A DNA stretch of 5,289 bases from JAGLQA01 sp023135565 (GTDB lineage: Bacteria > Acidobacteriota > Aminicenantia > UBA2199): the NCBI GenBank assembly GCA_030639305.1, contig DAOWCY010000317.1, positions 1-5,289 of the forward strand, written 5' to 3'. Of the stretch, positions 1 through 5,289 are shown in pieces. A program made the position numbers and the translations under genes. How positions within the stretch are numbered: the stretch's first letter is position 1; each line of letters opens with the position of its first letter. The notes under the pieces were generated by a model. The model ran no database searches, was not told the DNA's origin, and saw nothing but the letters and a program-made list of their open reading frames with translations.

Positions 1-47
1 AAAACAAGTGGATCAAAGGAAGATCGGGAAAATTGAATAATGCTTAA
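1..47 (+). other. Left edge, possible last codons of an upstream gene
   Basis: All three plus-strand frames run from the window edge to a stop within 47 bases (stops at 34-36, 38-40 and 45-47). The third gives NKWIKGRSGKLNNA and the second KQVDQRKIGKIE, both protein-like tails, but the stretch is far too short to choose or to identify a gene. Bases 48-63 hold nothing recognisable. Confidence 0.15.
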
Positions 48-63
48 GGCAACAGTATTGGGC

Positions 64-111
64 GGCCCTGCCGGGGGCCAAACTTTTGAAAAAGTTTGAA
101 CAAAACTTTTG
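64..111. repeat. Cluster of short inverted repeats
   Basis: Three adjacent symmetric units occur. GGCCC/GGGCC (64-68 with 75-79) has a six-base loop. CAAACTTTT/AAAAGTTTG (79-87 with 90-98) is a 9-bp perfect arm pair with almost no loop. CAAAACTTTTG (101-111) is a short palindrome. ACTTTTG is repeated at 82-88 and 105-111. The cluster has no U-tract directly after its arms and is unlike the surrounding coding DNA. It resembles the small dispersed palindromic elements found between genes in many bacteria, but a second genomic copy cannot be shown from this window. Confidence 0.45.
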
Positions 112-137
112 TTTAAAAAAGCGAAAAGCCCCCCTAC

Positions 138-166
138 AAAAACTTTGGATTTTTCTTTTTCCAAAG
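138..166 (-). terminator. Candidate rho-independent terminator of the hybrid kinase gene
   Basis: On the minus strand CTTTGGA (166-160) and TCCAAAG (149-143) form a 7-bp stem around a ten-base loop, followed at once by TTTTTG (142-137). It lies about 110 bases past the kinase stop codon. The stem is short and has only three GC pairs, so termination may be weak. A second GTTTAA/TTAAAC pair (199-204 with 228-233) lies between the gene and this hairpin. Confidence 0.4.
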
Positions 167-275
167 CTGAACAGTTACACGAAAATTTCCGAAAAAGTGT
201 TTAACGAGTGGGAGGCGCTGAAAATAATTAAACGCTCGGGGATAACCGAAGATAAAATACCATTCTATACGCAGC

Positions 276-3200
276 CTACCGCACCCATTTTTTGATCATG
301 CCGAAGACCGCTCCCTGCTTGATAGGCTTGGATATGTAATCATTCATCCCGGCATCGAGGCATTTCTGCCGGTCCTCTTTCAAGGCATGGGCGGTGATGG
401 CAACAATAGGCACATCGGTAAAACCTTTCTCCCTGATAAGCCGCGCCGCTTCCAGACCATCCATCTGCGGCATATTTACATCCATGAAAATCAAATCGTA
501 CTTGCCGGGGTCGGCGCTGTACGTGTCCACAGCTTCCCTGCCATTGTGCACCATGTCCAACCGGCAGCCTCCCTTAGTCAACATAAACTGCGCCAAGCGG
601 CGGTTCACCGCATTATCCTCCACCAACAAAATATAAGGCGAGGTCACAGCTTCCCCGGTTTCCCCGGGGCACGATTCTTCCTGCCCGGCTGCTGGGCTGT
701 CATCCGCCCGGCTGTGCTGCTGCGATTTCTCAAAAAAAGCGGTAAAATGAAAGGTGCTGCCCTGCCCTACTTCACTCTCTACCCAGACATCCCCCGCCAT
801 CAAATTGGCGATCTGCCTGCTTATAGCCAACCCCAACCCGGTGCCGCCATAATCCCTGCCGATAGTGCCGTCAGCCTGCTGGAACATTTCGAAAATGCTC
901 TCCTGCTGATCCCCGGGAATACCTATCCCCGTATCCCGCACCGCGGCATGAAGCTTTACCTTATTTGCTGTTTCCGATTCGACGTGGAGGGACAGTGTAA
1001 TCTCCCCGCTGCGGGTAAATTTGGCGGCATTCCCCATCAGGTTGACCAGCACCTGGCGGAACCTGCCTTCGTCACCTCTTACATAAGCAGGGATGCTGTC
1101 CCCGACTGAACAAGAAATCTTTATGGGTTTGTCCATCAGCCTGGGTTTTATCAGCCGGCATACTTCGGAGATCGATGCCCTGGGGTCGAAACCGGCTATT
1201 TGCAGCGGGAAACGGCCGGCTTCGATTTTCGAAAAATCGAGGATTTCGTCGATCAGGTTCAGCAGGGCTTCGCCGGAGCCGGAGATGTTTTGAACAAACT
1301 CCTGCTGCTCCGGGTTCAACTGCGAATTCTTCAACATCTCGGCAAAGCCGATAACCGAGTTCATGGGGGTGCGAATCTCATGACTCATGCGGGCCAGGAA
1401 CATACTTTTGGCACGGCTGCCCTCTTCCGCAGCTTCCCGTTCAGTTTCTAACTCCAATAAAAGCTTGCTCTTGATAAAGGCCAGGGCAATATGGGCTTTC
1501 AACTCCTCCAGTAAACTAATATCCTGTTTATCGAAGGCGTTCTTATCTTCCATATTCTCGAATAATAAATAACCCACTGCTGTGTCTTCCCACCTGAGTT
1601 TTAAAATCAACATGCTGGCGGGAATGCCGTAGGGCTGCATTTTCTCTTCACCGGGCCGCCCGGCAATATCCCGGGCAATAAAAATGTCTTTAAATATTTC
1701 GCTGGAACCCTTAATGTACCGGTCTTCAGCTTCCCGGAAAGAGAGGCGCAGCATGGTCAGTTTGTCCACATCATAACCTAAGGCGGCTTTAAAAATATAG
1801 GCGTCGATGGACTTATCGTATACCAGGGCCACTGCATGTTTTATCCCGTTTAATACGGCGGTCTCTTTTAGCATAGACGACAGGATATCTTTGTAATCTA
1901 CAGCGGCATTAATGGCTTTCACGATATTGTTGATCTTCTCGAGAGCGGCCCGCTTATTTTCTAATGCTGCGGTTTTTTGTTTTAGGCTGTGGGTACGTTC
2001 GGTCACTATGTCTTCTAATTCCTGCTGCCGTGCTTTCAGGCTCCTGGTTTTAAAAATGTAAAACAGGCGCACAAGAAAAAGAATAAAAAATAACCCTATT
2101 ATCTTAAACCACCAGGTTTGCCAGAAATTGGACATAATAACCAGCCGTAATGAGGCGCTTTTTTCACTCCAACGGCCTTCATGCCCGGCAGCCTGGACAC
2201 GGAAATAATAAGAACCGGGGGGGATGTTGGTATAATAAGCGGTGCGGCGGGTGACGGGGGGGCGCCATTCTTTTTCATACCCTTCCAACCGGTACCTGAA
2301 CCGCAGCCGCTCAGGTAAAACAAAGCTTAACCCTGTATAATGGATTTCAATATTCCCTTTTCCCGGCGTAATCTCCAATTCGGGCCGGGGGCTATATTCT
2401 TTCCCATCTATAAGAATCTTCTTGATAGCCACCGGCGGTGGGGGCATCTCCTCCCTAATTTCCCGCGGGTCGATCATCGCGATTCCCGCTACGGTAGTGA
2501 ACCAGAGCCGGCCGTCACTGGCCCGCAAACCGGCAGCCTGGCTGCCGCCGTTGCATTCGTGTATCTTCATGCCGTCCGCTTCGTCGAAGTTAGTGCAGGT
2601 GACGGTAGGGGATTTCCCGGCAAAAAAATCTTCCAGGTCGCTGCGGGGCACCCGGGCAATCCCGGCCATGGAACTAAACCATAAATTGTTGCTGTCATCT
2701 TCCAATATCCAATATATAATATCATGCGGCAGGCCATCCTTTTTCTTTATGGACTGGAAACGCCCGTTCTTAAAGCGGTTGAGTCCTTCACCGAAAGTGG
2801 CCACCCAGATTGCCCCGGTTTTGTCTTCATAGATAGCCATAATGTCATGATGAGAAAGGCCCCGGGTTTCGTCGAAAAATTCGGTTTCTTCTCCTTTCAG
2901 CCGCACCAAGCCGGTGATGTCCGTACCCACCCACAGGTTCCCCCGGCTGTCCTCTAAGAAGGCTCTCACCTTGCCTTTTAGTTTGCGGACTAAAGAAAAT
3001 CGCTCCCCGGTAAAAAGGTGCAGCCCGCCTTTGTTGGTGCCGGCCCAGAGGCGGCCCCGGCGGTCTGTGTATAAACCGTACACGAAATTAGTTTCCAGTC
3101 CATGCTGCCTGGTGTAGCTTATAAAACGGCCGTTTTTTCTTTGTACGGCCCCGGTACCGTAAGTGCCGAACCACATGTTCCCTTCCCGGTCTTCGCAAAC

Positions 3201-4487
3201 GGTGAGAACAAAGTTGGAGGGGAAACCGTTTTTCTTAGAGAGGCGCTGTTCCACCCGGCCATTTTCAATACAGTTGACGCCGGCGCCGAATGAGCCGACC
3301 CAGATGGCATCGTGACTGTCCTGGAAAATCCCGTACACCTGGTCCGAAGACAAACCGTTCCCGGTATGATAAGCGGTAACCCTGGAGTCGCTCATGAGAT
3401 TGAGCCCCCCGCCGTTAGTGCCTATCCAGAGGTTTCCCTCCCGGTCTTTGAATACTGAAGTGACATCCCTGTGGGAGAATCCATTCTCGACATTAAATGC
3501 GGACAACCTGTTTTTTCCCATCCGGTTCAACCCACCGCCTTTGGTGCAGACCCAGGTGACACCGCCGGGGTCCCGGTAGAGAGAAGAGATCAGGCTGCTG
3601 GAGAGACCGTTATCTTTGCTAAAATAAAAACGCCGTCCACTGGGCAAATGCAGCCGGATCACACCGTTTTCCATTGTACCTATCCACAGGTTGTTCTCCT
3701 CGTCTATCATCAGGTCTATTATAAAAAAACCGGCAAAACAGGCCGGCTGCACTTCATAGTTTTTCCCCTTTTGGGTTAGTTTGAGAAGACCGTCGCCGGT
3801 TCCTATCCATAATTGTCCCCGGGAGTCTTCAACCAACGCCTTGACATCGTTACCGATTATCCGGCTGCCCTGTCCGGGGGGGAACACGGTCCGGTTAGAG
3901 GCCGCCGCCGGGAGAGGTACGGTGGAAATTTTGCCTGATTCGAGACGGTTCAGGCCGCCGACAGTGCCGATCCATAAGGCGCCGTCCCGGGATTCCGCGA
4001 TATCCCGGACATAGTTGTTTAACAGCCCGTCTTCCCGGGTATACCCCCCCCTGTGCCCGCTGTGCGGATTTTTACCCGGGGAGGGAGTGGCAGTGTCTGT
4101 GGACGCGGTTTTTTCTCCAAATATACCGTTTTTGAAGCGTATGATCCCGCCGTTTTCCGTGCCGATCCAGAGCGTTCCCCGGCTGTCTACCAGCAGGCAG
4201 CTTATTAGATTATCGCTTATGCCCGGTGTGCTGTCTTTGTCGAAAACTTCGAAATCAACACCGTCGAAGCGTGCAATACCGGCATCGGTGGCCAGCCAGA
4301 TAAAGCCATCGGGAGTCTGGACAATATCGAAAACACTGTTGGTGGGCAGGCCGTCCTTTGAGGTATAAACTTTTTTTTTATAGAGGTTCAGCGGTTTTTC
4401 GGCAGCCGGGATAGTTTTGTCGTATACCGGTAGATTTAAAATCAGCAGTAAAAAAAGCAGCAGTGGTAAAATATTTTTTCTTCCCAT
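276..4487 (-). CDS. Two-component hybrid sensor histidine kinase/response regulator with double beta-propeller sensor
   Basis: This is a 1403-residue membrane hybrid kinase that should sense an extracytoplasmic ligand and autophosphorylate. Residues 1-29 form a signal peptide (basic GRKN, then a Leu-rich core). Residues 30-680 hold fourteen Reg_prop blades, each with a [LIM]W[IVF]GT-like motif; their Trp are at about 64, 107, 172, 227, 268, 312, 354, 396, 439, 481, 519, 561, 603 and 662, which fits two seven-bladed propellers. A Y_Y_Y domain (about 712-785) precedes a transmembrane helix (about 791-812), a coiled coil (814-850) and a GAF domain (about 865-1003). The HisKA H-box is SHEIRTP with His1036. 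HATPase_c shows the N-box (Asn1149, Asn1153), G1 DTGIGIP (Asp1185) and G2 GGTGLGL. The receiver has Glu1290/Asp1291, phospho-acceptor Asp1336, Thr1365 and Lys1387. There is no HPt or AraC-type helix-turn-helix. ATG 4487 is the furthest upstream usual start in frame and gives a clean signal peptide, although no Shine-Dalgarno precedes it. Ligand and output are unknown. Confidence 0.97.
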   Translation of the reverse strand: MGRKNILPLLLFLLLILNLPVYDKTIPAAEKPLNLYKKKVYTSKDGLPTNSVFDIVQTPDGFIWLATDAGIARFDGVDFEVFDKDSTPGISDNLISCLLVDSRGTLWIGTENGGIIRFKNGIFGEKTASTDTATPSPGKNPHSGHRGGYTREDGLLNNYVRDIAESRDGALWIGTVGGLNRLESGKISTVPLPAAASNRTVFPPGQGSRIIGNDVKALVEDSRGQLWIGTGDGLLKLTQKGKNYEVQPACFAGFFIIDLMIDEENNLWIGTMENGVIRLHLPSGRRFYFSKDNGLSSSLISSLYRDPGGVTWVCTKGGGLNRMGKNRLSAFNVENGFSHRDVTSVFKDREGNLWIGTNGGGLNLMSDSRVTAYHTGNGLSSDQVYGIFQDSHDAIWVGSFGAGVNCIENGRVEQRLSKKNGFPSNFVLTVCEDREGNMWFGTYGTGAVQRKNGRFISYTRQHGLETNFVYGLYTDRRGRLWAGTNKGGLHLFTGERFSLVRKLKGKVRAFLEDSRGNLWVGTDITGLVRLKGEETEFFDETRGLSHHDIMAIYEDKTGAIWVATFGEGLNRFKNGRFQSIKKKDGLPHDIIYWILEDDSNNLWFSSMAGIARVPRSDLEDFFAGKSPTVTCTNFDEADGMKIHECNGGSQAAGLRASDGRLWFTTVAGIAMIDPREIREEMPPPPVAIKKILIDGKEYSPRPELEITPGKGNIEIHYTGLSFVLPERLRFRYRLEGYEKEWRPPVTRRTAYYTNIPPGSYYFRVQAAGHEGRWSEKSASLRLVIMSNFWQTWWFKIIGLFFILFLVRLFYIFKTRSLKARQQELEDIVTERTHSLKQKTAALENKRAALEKINNIVKAINAAVDYKDILSSMLKETAVLNGIKHAVALVYDKSIDAYIFKAALGYDVDKLTMLRLSFREAEDRYIKGSSEIFKDIFIARDIAGRPGEEKMQPYGIPASMLILKLRWEDTAVGYLLFENMEDKNAFDKQDISLLEELKAHIALAFIKSKLLLELETEREAAEEGSRAKSMFLARMSHEIRTPMNSVIGFAEMLKNSQLNPEQQEFVQNISGSGEALLNLIDEILDFSKIEAGRFPLQIAGFDPRASISEVCRLIKPRLMDKPIKISCSVGDSIPAYVRGDEGRFRQVLVNLMGNAAKFTRSGEITLSLHVESETANKVKLHAAVRDTGIGIPGDQQESIFEMFQQADGTIGRDYGGTGLGLAISRQIANLMAGDVWVESEVGQGSTFHFTAFFEKSQQHSRADDSPAAGQEESCPGETGEAVTSPYILLVEDNAVNRRLAQFMLTKGGCRLDMVHNGREAVDTYSADPGKYDLIFMDVNMPQMDGLEAARLIREKGFTDVPIVAITAHALKEDRQKCLDAGMNDYISKPIKQGAVFGMIKKWVR
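4245..4476. repeat. Direct repeat, copy A (inside the kinase gene 5' end)
   Basis: This 232-bp segment encodes roughly residues 4-81 of the full-length kinase. It aligns without gaps to 4616-4847 at a constant offset of 371 bases, with about 18 mismatches counted by eye (about 92% identity). Weaker similarity continues for about ten bases on the low-coordinate side. Homology stops within a few codons of the ATG on the other side, so the upstream regions of the two copies are not shared. Confidence 0.93.
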
Positions 4488-4523
4488 AGTTGCAATATCG
4501 AGATGCTTGGCGCAGAACTTGAT

Positions 4524-4552
4524 ATTATCGCACAGCCGGGAGTTTTTTTCAA
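4524..4552 (-). promoter_or_regulatory. Probable sigma70/sigmaA promoter of the hybrid kinase gene
   Basis: Read on the minus strand, TTGAAA (4547-4552) is followed after exactly 17 bases by GATAAT (4524-4529). TGC sits directly before the -10, giving the TGn extended -10 form. The expected transcription start is near 4517, leaving a leader of about 30 bases before the ATG at 4487. No Shine-Dalgarno sequence is visible in that leader. The position between the truncated copy and the full gene means the kinase can be expressed on its own. Confidence 0.6.
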
Positions 4553-4608
4553 CAAAATTGTCGAAAAAACGGGGCCGGGCTAACTTTTTTCTTCCATAAT
4601 GATTTCTT

Positions 4609-4858
4609 TGGGGGGAACTTCGAAATCAACACCGTCGAAGCGGGTAATACCGGCATCGGTGGCCATCCAGATAAAGCCATCGGGAGTCTGGACAATATCG
4701 AAAACACTGTTGGTGGGCAGACCGTCCCTGGATGTATAGATTTTTCTTTTATAGAGGTTCAGCGGTTTTTCGGCAGCCGGGATAGTTTTATTGTAAATAG
4801 GTAGGTTTAAAATTAGCAGAAAAAAAAGCAGCAGTGGTAAAATATTTCCTCCCCCCCA
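4609..4858. repeat. Inverted homopolymer pair framing the truncated copy
   Basis: TGGGGGG (4609-4615) and CCCCCCA (4852-4858) are exact reverse complements. They sit almost at the two ends of the duplicated segment (4616-4847). They could pair as a 7-bp stem across a long loop, or mark the junctions of the event that created the short copy. Runs of six and seven G/C are rare elsewhere in the window. Confidence 0.5.
4616..4847. repeat. Direct repeat, copy B (core of the truncated copy)
   Basis: This is the partner of the repeat at 4245-4476, in the same orientation and 371 bases away. The mismatches are spread along the segment and give only eight amino-acid changes. It is bordered on the left by a G6 run (4610-4615) and on the right by a C7 run (4851-4857). 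Neither run exists at the matching positions of the other copy. Confidence 0.93.
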
Positions 4859-4922
4859 GCTTTCAGCTTTTATGCCGAGGGACCGCCGAAGGGAAAAAAA
4901 GATGGATAAAAAACAAAACTGC

Positions 4923-4951
4923 TTGAAATATTTAACCAAATAATATACAAT
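4923..4951 (+). promoter_or_regulatory. Possible rightward promoter of the right flank
   Basis: TTGAAA (4923-4928) and TACAAT (4946-4951) are separated by 17 bases, a close match to the sigma70/sigmaA consensus. The predicted start is near 4958, giving a leader of about 138 bases before the 58-codon frame at 5096. Its -10 overlaps that of the leftward promoter, so the two could not be occupied at once. Confidence 0.45.
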
Positions 4952-4970
4952 TCGATTATGATACCGACAA
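4942..4970 (-). promoter_or_regulatory. Possible leftward promoter ahead of the truncated copy
   Basis: On the minus strand TTGTCG (4965-4970) is followed after 17 bases by TATATT (4942-4947). The expected start of transcription, near 4935, falls at or just past the TTG codon that opens the truncated frame. If this promoter is used, that TTG is unlikely to be the true start. The region is AT-rich, so chance matches are common. Confidence 0.4.
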
Positions 4971-5078
4971 AAGCAGGAAGGAACATTCAGGCAATCGATC
5001 AGGCTTTAAACACAGAGAAGATAACACCGGAAGCTGGTTCAATAAAGTACTCTATAAGAAGGTAAAAAAAAAGATGGT

Positions 5079-5087
5079 TAAGGAGGT
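5079..5087 (+). promoter_or_regulatory. Perfect Shine-Dalgarno sequence
   Basis: TAAGGAGGT is fully complementary to the usual 3' end of 16S rRNA. GGAGG ends nine bases before the ATG at 5096-5098, within the normal spacing. It is by far the strongest ribosome binding site in the window and the main reason to take the short frame behind it seriously. Confidence 0.7.
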
Positions 5088-5095
5088 TTTTCATA

Positions 5096-5272
5096 ATGCT
5101 GCGTAACAAAAATAAAAAAATGCATCGATTTATTATCCTGGTATCTATAATCAGACAATTCCAGCCTTATTTCAGGTCATGTTTTGCCATCTTTTCTTCA
5201 GGTATTTTCACAAATTATATTTTTGAGCTTCTCCATTTTGTGGACGAAAAGCACCTTGTAATCAATGTATAA
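5096..5272 (+). CDS. Hypothetical small protein, 58 residues, possibly a truncated gene start
   Basis: An ATG placed nine bases after a perfect Shine-Dalgarno opens a frame of 58 codons ending in TAA at 5270-5272. The N-terminus is strongly basic (MLRNKNKKMHR) and is followed by a hydrophobic run (FIILVSII), like the start of a membrane or exported protein. After about residue 20 the sequence becomes mixed and aromatic-rich, with no recognisable domain, so the frame may represent a real gene start fused to foreign DNA. It overlaps an opposite-strand frame at 5198-5289; at most one of the two is likely to be coding there. I do not recognise a family. Confidence 0.4.
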   Translation: MLRNKNKKMHRFIILVSIIRQFQPYFRSCFAIFSSGIFTNYIFELLHFVDEKHLVINV

Positions 5273-5289
5273 GCCCAAATTAAGATGTC
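5198..5289 (-). CDS. Possible 3' end of a gene entering from the right edge (partial)
   Basis: On the minus strand a frame is open from the window edge to a TGA at 5198-5200, giving about 30 residues that include LYIDYKVLFVHKMEKLKNII. The mix of charged and hydrophobic residues resembles the helical C-terminus of a real protein, and a transposase is one possibility, but this is too short to identify. It lies antisense to the second half of the 58-codon plus-strand frame. Sequence to the right of the window would decide it. Confidence 0.22.
   Translation of the reverse strand, partial: HLNLGLYIDYKVLFVHKMEKLKNIICENT

Larger units (their letters stand above)
4580..4939 (-). pseudogene. Truncated copy of the hybrid kinase N-terminus (signal peptide plus one propeller blade)
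   Basis: This 119-codon frame repeats the first part of the large kinase downstream of it. From NILPLLLF to FDGVDFEV only eight residues differ (L/F, V/I, D/N, K/R, V/I, K/R, L/M, A/T), which are mostly conservative, so the copy probably diverged under selection before it broke. It retains the hydrophobic signal segment and the first Reg_prop blade (GFIWMATDAGITRF). It then leaves homology after FEV, reads about eleven unrelated residues and stops. One blade cannot fold as a propeller and all kinase domains are missing. The longest frame begins at TTG (4937-4939), and the first 27 or so residues have no counterpart in the large gene; neither this start nor a better one is supported. A secreted small protein cannot be excluded, but a remnant of a paralogous kinase gene is the simplest reading. 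Confidence 0.8.
4936..5106 (+). other. Open frame without a start codon, possible 3' remnant of a gene; leader of the 58-codon frame
   Basis: This frame is open from just after a TAA at 4933-4935 to a TAA at 5104-5106, about 56 codons. It ends in a Lys-rich stretch (YKKVKKKMVKEVFHNAA). No ATG, GTG or TTG lies near its beginning; the first ATG (5074) leaves only ten codons. Its stop lies 11 bases inside the next frame, and its last codons contain that frame's ribosome binding site, the arrangement usual for translationally coupled genes. A second small frame, 4958-5065 (35 codons, starting MIPTKAGR), begins at the predicted transcription start and lacks a ribosome binding site. I do not recognise either peptide. 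The stretch may be the tail of a decayed gene or simple leader sequence. Confidence 0.25.

Noticed and set aside
86..295. Plus-strand frame of 69 codons across the left spacer
   Set aside because: It is made of the hairpin repeat region, has no ribosome binding site and runs into the end of the kinase gene on the opposite strand; its Lys/Phe/Leu-rich translation follows from the A/T repeats.
387..1109. Plus-strand frame of 240 codons opposite the receiver and kinase core
   Set aside because: It is antisense to the highly conserved HATPase_c and receiver domains, shows no domain of its own (His, Pro and Arg-rich), and is a typical shadow of the opposite coding frame.
2099..2323. Minus-strand frame of 74 codons inside the kinase gene in another frame
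   Set aside because: It overlaps the Y_Y_Y and membrane region of the real gene, is Pro/Gly/Ser-rich and has no initiation signal.
2340..4487. Regularly spaced repeats of about 125 bp along the sensor region, checked as a possible CRISPR or satellite array
   Set aside because: The periodicity comes from the propeller blades in the protein; the DNA repeats are too diverged and there are no unique spacers between identical repeats.
4583..4600. TATGGAAGAAAAAA in the spacer resembles the kinase start TATGGGAAGAAAAAA, possibly a third copy of the start
   Set aside because: The likeness covers only about 15 A/G-rich bases; the frame stops six codons after the ATG, and nothing after it matches the kinase.
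4860..4940. Possible riboswitch or structured leader ahead of the truncated copy
   Set aside because: Apart from a pyrimidine-rich strand and short chance stems, I could not match any known riboswitch core.
5074..5106. Ten-codon frame starting at ATG 5074 as a leader peptide for attenuation
   Set aside because: It has no ribosome binding site, no run of regulatory codons and no terminator/antiterminator pair after it.

Overview
This window is dominated by one gene of 4.2 kb on the minus strand (276-4487). It encodes a giant membrane-bound hybrid sensor histidine kinase of 1403 residues. In order it carries a signal peptide, fourteen Reg_prop-type beta-propeller blades, a Y_Y_Y domain, one transmembrane helix, a coiled coil, a GAF domain, a HisKA/HATPase_c kinase core and a C-terminal receiver domain. 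All catalytic and phospho-acceptor residues are visible, so the protein should be active. A sigma70/sigmaA-like extended -10 promoter lies directly upstream of it.

Immediately upstream of that gene (4580-4939, same strand) is a truncated copy of its own 5' end. It holds the signal peptide and the first propeller blade only. The two copies match over about 232 bp (4245-4476 and 4616-4847) with about 18 mismatches and no indels, and the short copy then runs into unrelated sequence and a stop. The short copy is framed by an inverted pair of homopolymers (G6 on one side, C7 on the other). The reading frame of the large gene is also open backwards through the spacer into the short copy, one frame off. 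This is the most unusual structure here. It looks like the remnant of a tandem or dispersed paralogue rather than a new functional system.

The right flank (4940-5289) is AT-rich and holds no recognisable complete gene. It contains two overlapping divergent promoter-like signals, a short open frame whose end overlaps the start of a 58-codon frame behind a perfect Shine-Dalgarno sequence, and a weak minus-strand frame entering from the right edge. The pattern suggests gene debris. The left flank (1-275) holds hairpin-forming repeats, one of which resembles a rho-independent terminator for the kinase gene, and possibly the last codons of a gene entering from the left.

The organism is a bacterium with moderate GC content in genes, AT-rich spacers and a canonical TAAGGAGGT ribosome binding site. 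Propeller-type hybrid kinases of this layout are common in Bacteroidota, Acidobacteriota/Aminicenantes and some Deltaproteobacteria. The GAF and propeller style reminded me of Aminicenantes proteins, but this is an impression and the phylum cannot be fixed from this window. No partner response regulator, transporter or metabolic gene is present, so the signal and the output of the kinase remain open.
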